DNA of 64,000 nt, taken from JBCCOW01 sp038749105 (lineage in GTDB: Bacteria; Planctomycetota; Phycisphaerae; Phycisphaerales; Phycisphaeraceae). Made by a program: the position numbers and the translations under genes. This document shows, one piece after another, positions 18,388 through 27,664 of this stretch. Positions within the stretch are counted from its first letter, which is position 1; every line of letters starts with the position of its first letter. The stretch lies in contig JBCDIM010000001.1 of the NCBI GenBank assembly GCA_038749105.1, forward strand, positions 100,757 to 164,756, read 5' to 3'. The notes under the pieces were generated by a model. That model was not told the origin of the DNA. It did no database searches and saw only the letters and a program-made list of their open reading frames with translations.

Positions 18388-20724
18388 ATGCAAGTACGCA
18401 GCCGCCCGACCCGTCGAGGCCGAGCCTGGAGCCTCTGGCTGGCTACCGCAGCCCTGCTAGCCGCCGCTCAAACGCTTGCCGAGCCCCCGACCCACGACGA
18501 GGTCGCCGACCGGTACCGCTCGGTGGCCGCGCTCCAGCAGCGTGTGCAACAGATGGGCCACGACACAACCTACGAGTTCGTGTCGCTCCACACGGTGTCG
18601 CTGTTCCTCGACTTCGTGCAATGGGACAAGGCCAACCCCGACAAGGTCGCGCAGCGACTGGAGAAATACCGGCGTAAGTTCCCGGTCGACATCGCCGGGT
18701 ACGCCCGCGATCTGCCCGGCATCCAGCTCGCCGACTGCATGGTCCTGCTCGACGACGCCGAAGCCTCTCTCGAAGCCCTGGCCAACGGCACGCTCCAGCG
18801 TCGGACGCCGCCCCAGCGTGACGGGTCGAAGATGCGCTTCGACGGCCCGCACGTCGTGATGGACGGCAGACCGGTCTTCCCAAGCACCTTCATCTGGATG
18901 CCCCACACCCCCGAGAACGAGCGGGCCTTCGGCGCCTTCCATAACGCCTACACGACCGCGCTCTACCTCAAGCCCGACCTGTCGAGCAACCGCCCGGACG
19001 GCGGCGTCCTGAGCGGCAACCAAATCGAGCCCAACGACACCCGGTTCCGCACCGGGCTGTTCATCGGCCACAACCGCCCCGTATGGATGGAGGAACGCCA
19101 CCCCGAGATGATCCAGGGCGAGCGGCACTTCACCCGGTACGACATCGACAACCCCGGCGTCCGCGACATCGTCTCGAGCATGCTCGACCGAGCGATCCCC
19201 GATGCGCTGCCCACCAACGACCACAACCTCTACCTGCTGGCCAACGAGCCGCACTTCTCCACCGCGGTCGGCCGGTGGATGGCATCGGAGATGTCCGAAC
19301 ACACACACGCCGGCTTCCGGGTCTGGCTCAAGTCGCACTACGGCAGCATCGACAAGCTCAACGCCTCATGGGCAGCGTCACATCCATCATTCGACGCCAT
19401 CCGCATCGAGCTGCCCATCGACCCCGAGCTCCAGGGCGGAGCCCAGTGGTACGACTGGTGCCGATACAACATGGACCGGGTCAACGACTGGTTCGCGTTC
19501 CTCAAAGACAAAGTGCGCGAGCACGACCCCGAAGCGATTACCACCATCAAGAAGATCGGCCACCTGCTGAGCCGACCCCACCGCGACCACGGCATCGACA
19601 TCGAAACCCTGATCCGCATGCAGGAAGTCCCGGGCCTCGACCCCGGCACCGCCCCGGCGTTCGACGACCTGATCTATTGGAAGTTCCGCCGGGACGAAGT
19701 CCGGCACCCCTACGCGATCGACTGGCGGGCCCAGAGCGCAACCCTCGACATGATCAAGTCCATCGCCCCGGACCGGCCCGTCTACAACTCGGAGTGGCAT
19801 GGCTTCGGCACCGCCAAGTGGATCTCGACCAAGATGTCCGCCGACTACGTCCGGGCCGGGTTCTGGCTGGAGTTCCTGCACGGCGACAGCATGATCAACG
19901 CCTGGTTCTGGGGGCGGAACGCCGACGGCTCGATGAAGGGCAGCGTGCTCAACGGGCCGTTGACGCAGCCGATCGCCGTGGCAGCATTCGGGCGGGTGAT
20001 GCACGAACTCAACGCGTTCGCACCCGAAGTGGCGGCGTTGTCGCAGGCCCCCAAGCGTGCGTTCGTTTTCTACGCCGAGGACGCGGCGATCTCGAGTGAG
20101 GCCTACGCACGGGGCGTGATGACCACGCACGAAGCGCTGACGCTCGCCGGTGCGATCGTGGGCTTTGTAACGCCAACCATGCTCCACGACGCCCCCGACG
20201 CGTACCCGCTGGTGGTCGTCCCCGAAGCCAGCCACATCAGCGACGATAGCCTCGCCGCGCTGCGTGAGGCCGACACCGCCCGCGTGCTGATCGGGACCGG
20301 GCACTTCCGGCTCAACGAGCGGGGCCAGCCGCGCGATCCGGCGGGCGAGCTCTTCGGCATTGCGGTCGCCGAACGTCTCGAATCGGCAACACCCGCCGAG
20401 CTGGCTAAGCAGCTCCGCCCGATCCTCGCACAGGCCGGCGCGCTCGCACCTGTGACCGTGGCGGACGCGGCGTCGGGTGCCCTGCCCGTAGGCGTACTGG
20501 CACGATCGGTCGCCGTGGATGACGGCTGGCTGGTCGCCCTGGTTAACACCGCCAAGACCGAACACGCGGTCAACCTGACCGGCCCCAACGGGATTGCGCT
20601 CGACGTCGCAACCGTAGATGACCACGGCCCGTTTGACGGCAGCCTACCCCCGCTCGCCGTCCGCCTGCTCAAGGCCAAGGCCCAGCCCGAAGCGGTCGCG
20701 CAAACGACATCGCCCACGCGCTGA
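18388..20724 (+). CDS. Secreted GH42-like beta-galactosidase-type hydrolase
   Basis: 778 residues with an N-terminal signal peptide (to about residue 31). After a helical N-terminal region comes a TIM-barrel part. LLANEPHFS (Glu near residue 287) fits the N-E-P acid/base motif of clan GH-A, and RPVYNSEWHGFG (Glu near residue 470) fits the nucleophile on strand 7. A flavodoxin-like segment (MLHDAPDAYPLVVVPEASHISD) resembles the trimerisation domain of GH42 enzymes. A small beta domain closes the protein. It should cut a beta-linked galactose-type or similar glycan outside the cytoplasm; the exact sugar is unknown. Last intact gene of the LacI cluster; the broken gene behind it starts 8 bp later. 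Confidence 0.75.
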   Translation: MQVRSRPTRRGRAWSLWLATAALLAAAQTLAEPPTHDEVADRYRSVAALQQRVQQMGHDTTYEFVSLHTVSLFLDFVQWDKANPDKVAQRLEKYRRKFPVDIAGYARDLPGIQLADCMVLLDDAEASLEALANGTLQRRTPPQRDGSKMRFDGPHVVMDGRPVFPSTFIWMPHTPENERAFGAFHNAYTTALYLKPDLSSNRPDGGVLSGNQIEPNDTRFRTGLFIGHNRPVWMEERHPEMIQGERHFTRYDIDNPGVRDIVSSMLDRAIPDALPTNDHNLYLLANEPHFSTAVGRWMASEMSEHTHAGFRVWLKSHYGSIDKLNASWAASHPSFDAIRIELPIDPELQGGAQWYDWCRYNMDRVNDWFAFLKDKVREHDPEAITTIKKIGHLLSRPHRDHGIDIETLIRMQEVPGLDPGTAPAFDDLIYWKFRRDEVRHPYAIDWRAQSATLDMIKSIAPDRPVYNSEWHGFGTAKWISTKMSADYVRAGFWLEFLHGDSMINAWFWGRNADGSMKGSVLNGPLTQPIAVAAFGRVMHELNAFAPEVAALSQAPKRAFVFYAEDAAISSEAYARGVMTTHEALTLAGAIVGFVTPTMLHDAPDAYPLVVVPEASHISDDSLAALREADTARVLIGTGHFRLNERGQPRDPAGELFGIAVAERLESATPAELAKQLRPILAQAGALAPVTVADAASGALPVGVLARSVAVDDGWLVALVNTAKTEHAVNLTGPNGIALDVATVDDHGPFDGSLPPLAVRLLKAKAQPEAVAQTTSPTR

Positions 20725-20731
20725 TCCGGTC

Positions 20732-20990
20732 ATGCTGATCAACGCCTACTACTACGCACCCCACAACCACAGCCTGCTCACCCGCCATCTGCAAGCCGAC
20801 CTCAAGCTCATGGCGTCGTTGGGCACCGACCTGGTATCCGTCTGCGTCGCGGAGAGCCAGCTCACAAACTGGCACCAGCAGCGGCTCCGCAACACCGTCG
20901 ACCTCATCCACGAACACGGGATATGCGCCTGCGCCATCCCGAACCGCTGGGCGGGGCTCACCGCCTGCTGTTTTCAGACCACGCCTAGTT
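20732..20990 (+). pseudogene. N-terminal fragment of a TIM-barrel hydrolase-like gene
   Basis: Starts with MLINAYYYAPHNHSLLTRHL and runs coherently to about residue 80 (LIHEHGICACAIPNRWAGL). This looks like the first barrel strands of a glycoside-hydrolase-type protein (motif NRWAG). Coding sense is then lost. The start is 8 bp behind the GH42-like gene, so it was once part of that operon. Directly after the break comes the tail of an unrelated transporter, which points to a deletion that removed the rest of both genes. Confidence 0.6.
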
Positions 20991-20999
20991 TGCAGGGGG

Positions 21000-21158
21000 C
21001 AAGTCAGCCTCATCCTGGCGCGCGTGCTGATCCCCAACAACCTTTCGGGCCGGCTGTGCTTCCTGTTCGTCGGCGGTTCGCTGATCGCGGTGGGGGGGCT
21101 TCTGTACGGGCTCTACCGCAGGGCACGGAAACGCGAGAAGACCACCGTGGTGGGCCTT
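21000..21158 (+). pseudogene. C-terminal tail of an SSS-type sodium:solute symporter
   Basis: The frame reads VSLILARVLIPNNLSGRL, then LCFLFVGGSLIAVGGLLYGLY and a basic end RRARKREK. This matches the order VSLI...VFIPNALFGRLAFLYVGG...VLAWVGRRAG at the end of the intact symporter at 22739-24568. Nothing of the transporter body is left. It is on the plus strand, whereas the intact symporter is on the minus strand, so it is a separate, lost transporter of the LacI cluster. The 130 bp beyond it, to the next gene, hold nothing recognisable. Confidence 0.65.
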
Positions 21159-21297
21159 GGCGGATCATCGGAACCGAGCGTAGGCGGAGTCCACCACGAT
21201 CGCAAGACTCCCTGGTTGCCCAATAGCCGTACCGTGGCGCGGCGGCCAATCCAGTGGGGCTACAGCCTGCTCACAGACCGGGCAGCGCATTCGGTTC

Positions 21298-22365
21298 TCA
21301 AACGGGTTCCTGACGCATATCTCGGTGACGACGTGAAATCAGCAGAACGCCTCCGATCAACGAGAGCAGGGCGGTCCCCGGCTCGGGGATCTCCACCGTA
21401 GGCAGCGCAGTCAGGCTGAAGACTTCCGTGGTGTAGCTGGCGGCGAACAGGTTCCCGCTGATATCAAGCACATCACCATCCGAAACGTTAGTGAAGTCGC
21501 CGTCACCGCCGAAACCGCCGCTGGCGTTGATCACCTCGAAAACCGTGCCCGGCGTGTGGACGTACCCCGCCCCAAGCTGAAGGTCAAAGATTGAACCCGG
21601 GCCTGAACCATCGATAAACGAGGCTACGCCATTGACATCGATCGTGCTGAAACCCGTATCGTCGATCACAGCACGGAGTGTGGCCGAGCCCAAGCCGTTG
21701 GGATTGAAAGACAGGCCGTTCACGCCGATGTCGATCGCTAGGTTGCCGCCCGTGATGCTGAGCAGCGATGTGCCGTTCACTGCGCTCAGTACCATTTCAC
21801 GGGCAAAGAACGTTCCGTAGTCGGTCATATTTATGGTACCGGCCTGGTTCGCCCGCACAGCGACCGTAACCCGCCGAGAATCCAGGAAAAAATCCGGCGC
21901 GTCTACCTGTGCACCGCCGAAGTTGTAGGTTCCGGACAGGACGCCATTTCCTCCGATACCGATCTGTAGATCGCGATTGCCGCTGCCCGGCGTCCCTACG
22001 GAGATTCTCAGAGCGCCCGCCGTATGATTGAGTACACCGGAAAAAGCCGAGCCACTTTCATAGCCGACACGCACCACAGCGTTACTCGAGAGCTGTCCGC
22101 CAGTCAGGTTCAGTGTGGCGACACCTGTCGTGCTACCAACATCGATGCCTCGTGCAGAGTTGGTGGCGCCAGAGGAAATGACATTCGCGCCATCGAGATT
22201 AATCACGCCCGGTTCACTCGCCGCCACCGGTACACCACCCGTCCAGTTGCCCGCATCTTCCCAAGCGTTCGAAATGCTACCCGACCAGACGCTGGCAAAC
22301 GACGGAGTTGTGGTGCTCGCAGCTGCAACGGCCACGAATGCAAAAGTGGAAAGTCTGAGCGTCAT
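21298..22365 (-). CDS. Secreted PEP-CTERM protein with passenger-type beta repeats
   Basis: 355 residues with a good AAGGAGGCC ribosome site just before the ATG at 22365 and a signal peptide (about 1-24). After W-S-G-S-I-S-N-A-W-E-D-A-G-N-W-T-G-G-V-P, the hallmark of planctomycete autotransporter-like surface proteins, come repeated short strands (TLNLTGGQLSSNAVVRVG, LLSITGGNLAIDIG) that should form a beta-helix. The C-terminus is EIPEPG, hydrophobic helix, RRHR, so exosortase would sort it to the surface. The last residues (RDMRQEPV) run past the usual end. The gene sits apart from the symporter operon upstream. Confidence 0.82.
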   Translation of the reverse strand: MTLRLSTFAFVAVAAASTTTPSFASVWSGSISNAWEDAGNWTGGVPVAASEPGVINLDGANVISSGATNSARGIDVGSTTGVATLNLTGGQLSSNAVVRVGYESGSAFSGVLNHTAGALRISVGTPGSGNRDLQIGIGGNGVLSGTYNFGGAQVDAPDFFLDSRRVTVAVRANQAGTINMTDYGTFFAREMVLSAVNGTSLLSITGGNLAIDIGVNGLSFNPNGLGSATLRAVIDDTGFSTIDVNGVASFIDGSGPGSIFDLQLGAGYVHTPGTVFEVINASGGFGGDGDFTNVSDGDVLDISGNLFAASYTTEVFSLTALPTVEIPEPGTALLSLIGGVLLISRRHRDMRQEPV

Positions 22366-22738
22366 GAGGCCTCCTTAGAAATCAGAAACAGGCAAGGGAA
22401 TCGGGACCGCGACAGAATTTTCCACCCCCGGCTGTCCTCATATGGCCCCTGTATCACCTAATCATTGATTACACAGTAAGGCATTGCGTGGAAATGTCAA
22501 CGAATTTACGATATTTCCATATCCATTTATTTTTAATACAACATCTTTTTTTACAATTATTAATATAGTTCTTGAGATATTAATGATTGACTTAAGCGGT
22601 TCATCTACAGGCTATTTTTCCATTTTCGGAACTAATCGACCTATGTACATGGCGCTTCAGTCATGCGTGCAGGATCACCGCCCCTTCACTCGCCGGCGGT
22701 TTCTTGGCTTGGGCTGGGTGCTCTGTTGTGAAAGGAGC
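22366..22738. other. AT-rich intergenic stretch upstream of the PEP-CTERM gene
   Basis: 373 bp between two minus-strand genes. The part from about 22495 to 22640 is strikingly AT-rich compared with the surrounding DNA and probably holds the promoter of the PEP-CTERM gene and the end of the symporter transcript. I see no convincing gene or terminator hairpin. Confidence 0.45.
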
Positions 22739-24568
22739 CTAGTTCGGCCTTGAAGGACCTTCATCTCTAGATGAGACGTCGCCCATCGATGGCGGACCCG
22801 ACCGACCCGCTCTCCGTCCAACCCAAGCCAGCACCACGCCGATCCCCACCATGACGCCACCCACATAAAGGAACGCCAGCCTGCCAAACAGGGCGTTGGG
22901 GATGAAAACGCCCAACAAGACAAAGCCCCCGAAGCCAAGACAGATCAGGCTGACCAAGCGGTACTGCATCGCATCCTGGTCTTCGATCCTCTCACGCCGC
23001 GGGTCGATCGGTGTAGACATGTCGGTGAAGAAGGCGTCCACGCTCTCGCGATGGGCCTTGCCCGACCTTTCGTAGAACAGCCGCGTCACAAGAAACCAGA
23101 CTGAGGAGCAGGCGATCACCGCGAGCGAAATAAACACGAAACGCGAATCAATGATCTCTTGATCCGTCAGCGGTTGGAGGTAGCCCATGACACGGGCGAA
23201 GCGTTCGGGGCTGTAGAAACCCTTCGCGATTGCTCCTACCGCAACACCGACCAGCACTGTGCTCCAACCACTCCAAGAAGGGGTCTTCTTGATCACAACG
23301 CCCAACGCAACCGGGACCACCGTCGGCACCAAGACCATCGAGTTGAGCAGGAGAAAGATATCAAAGAGGTTGATATCGCGGAGGCTGTCAAACATGAGGC
23401 CGATCAGGATCACCAGCCCGCCAAAGATGCCCGTGAAGACTTTTCCGACGCGGACCTGGTTCTCCTCGCTCGCGCGTCGGTTGAGATACTTGATGTAGAT
23501 GTTCCGCACGAAGAAACCCGCATTCCGGTTGAGTGCGGTGTCCATGGAGGACATGCTGGCGGCAAACATCCCACAGATCAGCAGGCCGATCAGGCCTTGC
23601 GGGAGTGTGTAGAAGGCCATCGCGACGAACGCGCCCTCTTCGGGGATCTTCAGGTTGGGGAACACTTCGGCCATACTGGGGAAGACCACCGCCGCGCACA
23701 AGGCGGGCAGCTGCATCAGGATCATGAGTGGGATGATCGCCGAGAGCACAAACCGCATGACGATCATGCCGCGCGCCTGTCTTCCGTTCTTGACCAGCAG
23801 GTACTTGGCCCCTTCGCCCTGCATATTTAGCGTGTAGAACAGCGTGCTGATCTGCATGGTGATCAGCCAGAGCCAGATGATGGCGAGCCTTCCTGTATAG
23901 GTGAAGTCGGTCTGGCGTTCGGGTAGAGCGGCGAACATGTTTGCCAGCCCGCCGATTTCGGGCAGCCGCAGGGTGGCAAAGATCACCACAGAGACGATCA
24001 GGAAGAGCATCACGCCCTGGACAAAATCGCTCGCCGCCACGGCCCACTGACCCCCGGCCATCGCCATGACCGTGACGATGACGCCGAGGCCGATCAGCGA
24101 GATCGTCATGTCGATATTCAGAGCGGCGGACATGAACACCGCCACGGTGTTGAGTCCGATGCCACCCCAGAACAGGCCCATCGGCAGAACGAGATAGGTA
24201 TAGAACTGTTCGGTGCCGAACCCGAAACGCCGGCAGATCGCTTCCACCGAGGTCACGACACGCATCTGCCTAAAGCGCGGGGCCATGTACCAGAGCACGG
24301 GGATCTGGATGAGTGTCCCCAAAAACCAGGCCAGCGGGAGAAGGAACCCCGAGTCGTAGACCTTGGCGGCGGCACCGGTAAAACTCCAGGTACTGATCCC
24401 CGAGATGATGGCGGACATACCCGCCATCCACCAGAGCATGTTGCCGCCGCCGCGGAAGTAGTCGCTCGAGTTCCGGTTTACCCTACGGAACAAGAACCCG
24501 ATCCCGACAATGAACGCGAAGTAGAACGCAATCACCCCCCAGTCCCAGATTGTGAGTTCAAACGTCAT
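22739..24568 (-). CDS. SSS-family sodium:solute symporter
   Basis: 609 residues with about 13-14 membrane helices. The first helix (WDWGVIAFYFAFIVGIGF), then NSSDYFRGGGNMLWWMAGMS and ISTWSFTGAAAKVYDSG, are typical of the solute:sodium symporter family, where the early G-G-x-x-x-W region and Ser/Thr residues help bind Na+. MFAASMSSMDTALNRNAGFF in helix 8 carries the Ser pair of the second sodium site. The substrate is probably a sugar or sugar acid from the linked catabolic genes, but that is inference. It is the last gene of the minus-strand operon that starts with the pseudopilin at 27470; the gap to the upstream gene is 95 bp. Confidence 0.88.
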   Translation of the reverse strand: MTFELTIWDWGVIAFYFAFIVGIGFLFRRVNRNSSDYFRGGGNMLWWMAGMSAIISGISTWSFTGAAAKVYDSGFLLPLAWFLGTLIQIPVLWYMAPRFRQMRVVTSVEAICRRFGFGTEQFYTYLVLPMGLFWGGIGLNTVAVFMSAALNIDMTISLIGLGVIVTVMAMAGGQWAVAASDFVQGVMLFLIVSVVIFATLRLPEIGGLANMFAALPERQTDFTYTGRLAIIWLWLITMQISTLFYTLNMQGEGAKYLLVKNGRQARGMIVMRFVLSAIIPLMILMQLPALCAAVVFPSMAEVFPNLKIPEEGAFVAMAFYTLPQGLIGLLICGMFAASMSSMDTALNRNAGFFVRNIYIKYLNRRASEENQVRVGKVFTGIFGGLVILIGLMFDSLRDINLFDIFLLLNSMVLVPTVVPVALGVVIKKTPSWSGWSTVLVGVAVGAIAKGFYSPERFARVMGYLQPLTDQEIIDSRFVFISLAVIACSSVWFLVTRLFYERSGKAHRESVDAFFTDMSTPIDPRRERIEDQDAMQYRLVSLICLGFGGFVLLGVFIPNALFGRLAFLYVGGVMVGIGVVLAWVGRRAGRSGPPSMGDVSSRDEGPSRPN

Positions 24569-24663
24569 CGGCTAACACACCGCCTAACGGGGAGCACCGG
24601 CAGCGATTCGGAGACGGGGCATGCTCGCCTCGCGGCGTCGGATCGGGTCTTTAACAGAACGGC

Positions 24664-25461
24664 TTAAGGTTCACTGGTGGCAGCGGCGAAGTCGGCCCAT
24701 GTGTCGAACAGCGCGATCTCATCGATGGCGAAAGTGCGCCCCGGCAAGTAAAGCTGCGACTCAATGCCCAGGCGTGTTGCAGGGGCGTCGTTACGCGTGA
24801 TCGAAGCGGTCAGCTGCCACTGCGGCTCCTGCTCGGAGAGCTTGTCGTCGGGGGTGAAGACAGCAAGATGGATGTGGTCTTGGCCCCGAGCCTGCGTGAC
24901 CACTTTGGCGATCAATAGGTAGGTCTCGCCCGCGGTGTAATCGGTCTCACCCAGCACGCGGGCCTTGGAGGTGCGGTTCTGGATCTGCAACCTCAGGCTG
25001 TTTCGTGCCTCACCGCTGTTACCCAGGCCGATGCGGGTCTGGTTGTTGCCGAGCTGCAGGAAGACGCGCGAGGCGCCGCTGGGGTGGTTGCCAGACCATC
25101 GGATCAGCGCACTGATGTACCGGGTGCTGTCTGTTGACCAATCGATCGGGGCTTGGAGTCCCCGCCAGATCTGCACCTTGCGTCCAGCCTCGACTTCGAA
25201 GCGGTGTCCGCCGGGCGTGTGCCCAATGCTCTCGAGGGCGGGCGAGTGCAGAGACCCCGCCGTGACGAGGAGGTCGTTGGCGACGGGCGTGGTGAGTTCG
25301 GCGTCGGCCATCCAGGTGCCGGTCCAGCCTGGAGGGGCGGGGAGTTCAGCGAGCGCGGTGCCCGGCGCGGCGTCGAAGGCTTCGCGCTGTACGTTTTGCC
25401 CGTGGGCACCGCACACGATGAGGATCGCCGTGAGGCCGGCGACACAAGACGAGAGAGGCAT
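24664..25461 (-). CDS. Secreted protein of unknown function, LamG-like
   Basis: 265 residues with a signal peptide (about 1-21, ending GAHGQ). The mature protein has EAFDAAPGTALAELPAPPGWTGTW, a start often seen in planctomycete LamG-like proteins, then beta-rich text (RVFLQLGNNQTRIGLGNS, HIHLAVFTPDDKLSE) and ends FAIDEIALFDTWADFAAAT. The general plan is that of a concanavalin-like glycan-binding domain, similar in style to the protein at 7300-8013. Only 8 bp separate it from the hydroxyacid dehydrogenase, so both are on one transcript. No enzyme motif seen. Confidence 0.65.
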   Translation of the reverse strand: MPLSSCVAGLTAILIVCGAHGQNVQREAFDAAPGTALAELPAPPGWTGTWMADAELTTPVANDLLVTAGSLHSPALESIGHTPGGHRFEVEAGRKVQIWRGLQAPIDWSTDSTRYISALIRWSGNHPSGASRVFLQLGNNQTRIGLGNSGEARNSLRLQIQNRTSKARVLGETDYTAGETYLLIAKVVTQARGQDHIHLAVFTPDDKLSEQEPQWQLTASITRNDAPATRLGIESQLYLPGRTFAIDEIALFDTWADFAAATSEP

Positions 25462-25469
25462 GATGGCTC

Positions 25470-26543
25470 CTAAGGCTGGAGAGACAGGTCTGCGCCCTTA
25501 GGCTTCCGCGGCCCAAGGAAGGAAGGATCGATAGAGGGGGTCGATGGTTGCTGCGTGTCCGTTTGGCGGTCGCGCCACCCGATAAATTCTCGCAGGATGT
25601 AATCCGACATCCGCCTGACCTCATCTTCCACGCTGCCGGCGATGTGACTGGTGAGGATCACGTTGGGCAGCGTGTAGAGCGGGCTATCGGCAAGAGGTGG
25701 TTCGGGGTGTTGCACATCGAGGATCGCGGTTAGGTCCTCACGCTGCTGGAGGACGCTCGCGAGTCCGGCCTCGTCCACCTGGGCGCCGCGTCCGGTATTG
25801 ATGAACGTCGCGCCTTCACGCATGGACGCGAAATGTTCTTGCCGCAAGACCTTTTTGTTCTCGGAGTGGTCCGACAAGTGGTTGCTGACCACCATCGACC
25901 GAGCGAACGCCTCGTCAAACTCAACGACCTCGTCGATACCCAGCCGCCTCGCCAGATCGGGTTGATCACGCAGGCAGACATCGCTCGCCATGACCCGGAC
26001 TGCGAACGGCCCGAGGAGCTTGATCACGAGCCGACCGACGACCCCAACCCCCAACAAGGCGACCGACTCGCCGTACGACCCAGGCCCGACCGGCATGTCA
26101 CGCTGCACCCAAGGCCCTTGCCGACAGGCCCGGGCGTTCCGGTGCACACCCTTCAGCGACAGCAGGGCCTGAGCCAGCGTGAACTCCGCCACCGGGATCG
26201 AGTTGGCCTCGATCGCCGTAAAGACCTCAATCCCGCGAGCCTGCAGGGGTTCGGAAAAGTCTGCGGCGCACCCTGCCGCATAAAACACGGCCCGCAGGTT
26301 GGGCAGCTGGTCGAGGTCCCGCTCCAGCAGGCGTGGCATGCCCCATGTCGTGAAGAGCACCTCGACCTCGGTCAAGCGATCGATCTGATCGTTGAGGTCC
26401 GACGCATACAGCCGGTGGGGGTGCATCTCGGTCAGGCTCGAGAGCCGACGCAGGGTATGGCGACCGTAAACATAATCGACAATATCGCCCTTGTAGAACG
26501 GCGGGTTGTCGGCAATGACGGCGGCATGGGGCTTGTATGGCAT
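25470..26543 (-). CDS. D-isomer-specific 2-hydroxyacid dehydrogenase
   Basis: 357 residues. The nucleotide-binding loop is LLGVGVVGRLVIKLLG (G-x-G-x-x-G). VSNHLSDHSENKKVLRQEHF and FINTGRGAQVDEAGL are the family signatures with the catalytic Arg region, and TSHIAGSVEDE carries the catalytic His. Enzymes of this family reduce 2-keto acids or oxidise D-2-hydroxy acids with NAD(H) in the cytoplasm. In this operon it may handle an acid sugar breakdown product. It lies 18 bp behind the pseudopilin and 8 bp before the secreted protein. Specific substrate unknown. Confidence 0.87.
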   Translation of the reverse strand: MPYKPHAAVIADNPPFYKGDIVDYVYGRHTLRRLSSLTEMHPHRLYASDLNDQIDRLTEVEVLFTTWGMPRLLERDLDQLPNLRAVFYAAGCAADFSEPLQARGIEVFTAIEANSIPVAEFTLAQALLSLKGVHRNARACRQGPWVQRDMPVGPGSYGESVALLGVGVVGRLVIKLLGPFAVRVMASDVCLRDQPDLARRLGIDEVVEFDEAFARSMVVSNHLSDHSENKKVLRQEHFASMREGATFINTGRGAQVDEAGLASVLQQREDLTAILDVQHPEPPLADSPLYTLPNVILTSHIAGSVEDEVRRMSDYILREFIGWRDRQTDTQQPSTPSIDPSFLGPRKPKGADLSLQP

Positions 26544-26561
26544 CTTCTGGTTCGCCCTGTC

Positions 26562-27470
26562 TCAATCGCCGGTTTCACGCGTCCATTGGCCGTCCACAAA
26601 ATTCCTAGCGAGCGTCCCGCCCGACGCAATGTCAAAGTTGGTGACCGTCTCTTCCGGATCAAGCAACTCTGCGTGGCCGTCAACATAGAGGTAGGTCCAA
26701 CTCTTGCCGCCATTGTGCCAAGGCTCTACGCCAAGGCCACCGGACTGATCGTAAGGCGTATCTACAACGGCAAACTTACCGTTCTGACCACCGCTGACCA
26801 CGGTCTGGTTATAGCTAGTGTTGTTGGGATTTACGCGGACCTCCGCGAGCAAAATCGTGTCAGACCCTTGCGGCACCTCAGTCAAAGACCGGGTCACCCC
26901 CCAACTCACCAGGCCCCGCGGCGATGATGCTTGATTATTTATACGACCACCCTGGTTAATGGCATAGCTTCGTGTTGGATTACCGGGGTTCGACGGGTTT
27001 GCGTCCCAGCCCAGCTCTTCGGCTTCTGGGCAGCGGTAGATCGCCAGCTCTCCTTCCGTGCCCGCGTAATTGGGGTGCAAAGAGTAACGGCTTGTGTCGG
27101 TCGCGAACGTGTGCGAGCGTCGGCCGTCGTAACCCGCCAGCGAGTCGTCCCAAGTCCACGAAGCATTCCACGCCCCTCCGGTCCCGGGCTGTTGATCAAG
27201 TGGGACGTCGGTGTAAACCCGTCCCCATGGCAACGTGTCGTCCGAGTCGGCGACGTAGCCTGCGAACGCGATCCCTAACTGCCTCTGATTCGACAGGCAT
27301 GCGGTGGCCCGAGCCGCGGACCGCGCACTCGCCAGAGCAGGCAACAGGAGCGCGATGAGCAAGGCAACAATAGAGATCACCACCAGCAGTTCGATCAGGG
27401 TGAACGCAGGGCTGTTGGAACGGAAGCGAGGCGGGGCTGGCATCAGAAGACTCCTCGACAAATCAGACAC
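26562..27470 (-). CDS. Prepilin-type pseudopilin heading the symporter operon
   Basis: 302 residues; an alternative start at 27443 (MPAPPRF) would give a shorter leader. SPAFTLIELLVVISIVALL has the prepilin site with Ala instead of Gly before Phe, which is tolerated in this group. The hydrophobic helix follows. Near the C-terminus H-x(11)-DG (WHNGGKSWTYLYVDGHAELLD) is a slightly longer form of the H-X9-DG motif. First gene of the minus-strand operon, divergent from the LacI gene at 27665, and so probably under its control. Confidence 0.87.
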   Translation of the reverse strand: MSDLSRSLLMPAPPRFRSNSPAFTLIELLVVISIVALLIALLLPALASARSAARATACLSNQRQLGIAFAGYVADSDDTLPWGRVYTDVPLDQQPGTGGAWNASWTWDDSLAGYDGRRSHTFATDTSRYSLHPNYAGTEGELAIYRCPEAEELGWDANPSNPGNPTRSYAINQGGRINNQASSPRGLVSWGVTRSLTEVPQGSDTILLAEVRVNPNNTSYNQTVVSGGQNGKFAVVDTPYDQSGGLGVEPWHNGGKSWTYLYVDGHAELLDPEETVTNFDIASGGTLARNFVDGQWTRETGD

Positions 27471-27664
27471 AGACGGTGAGAGCTGAAGCGGACGTGGAAA
27501 TCAAAGTCGAACACAGATCGCTATGGAAAAAATAGACTCCATCCACGCATATTTCCAAAGCCTACACACTGAGTGTGCCCAAATCAAGCGCGTTTATCTG
27601 GATTATTCAGGTTCATCAGACCAAAGCCCTTGCGTCGGGTCGTGACGGCCGGTATGCTCTTTCC

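Noticed and set aside
27471..27664. LacI operator in the gap before the second LacI gene
   Set aside because: Several GGAAA/TTTCC pieces are present but no clear CG-centred palindrome; not enough to call a site.
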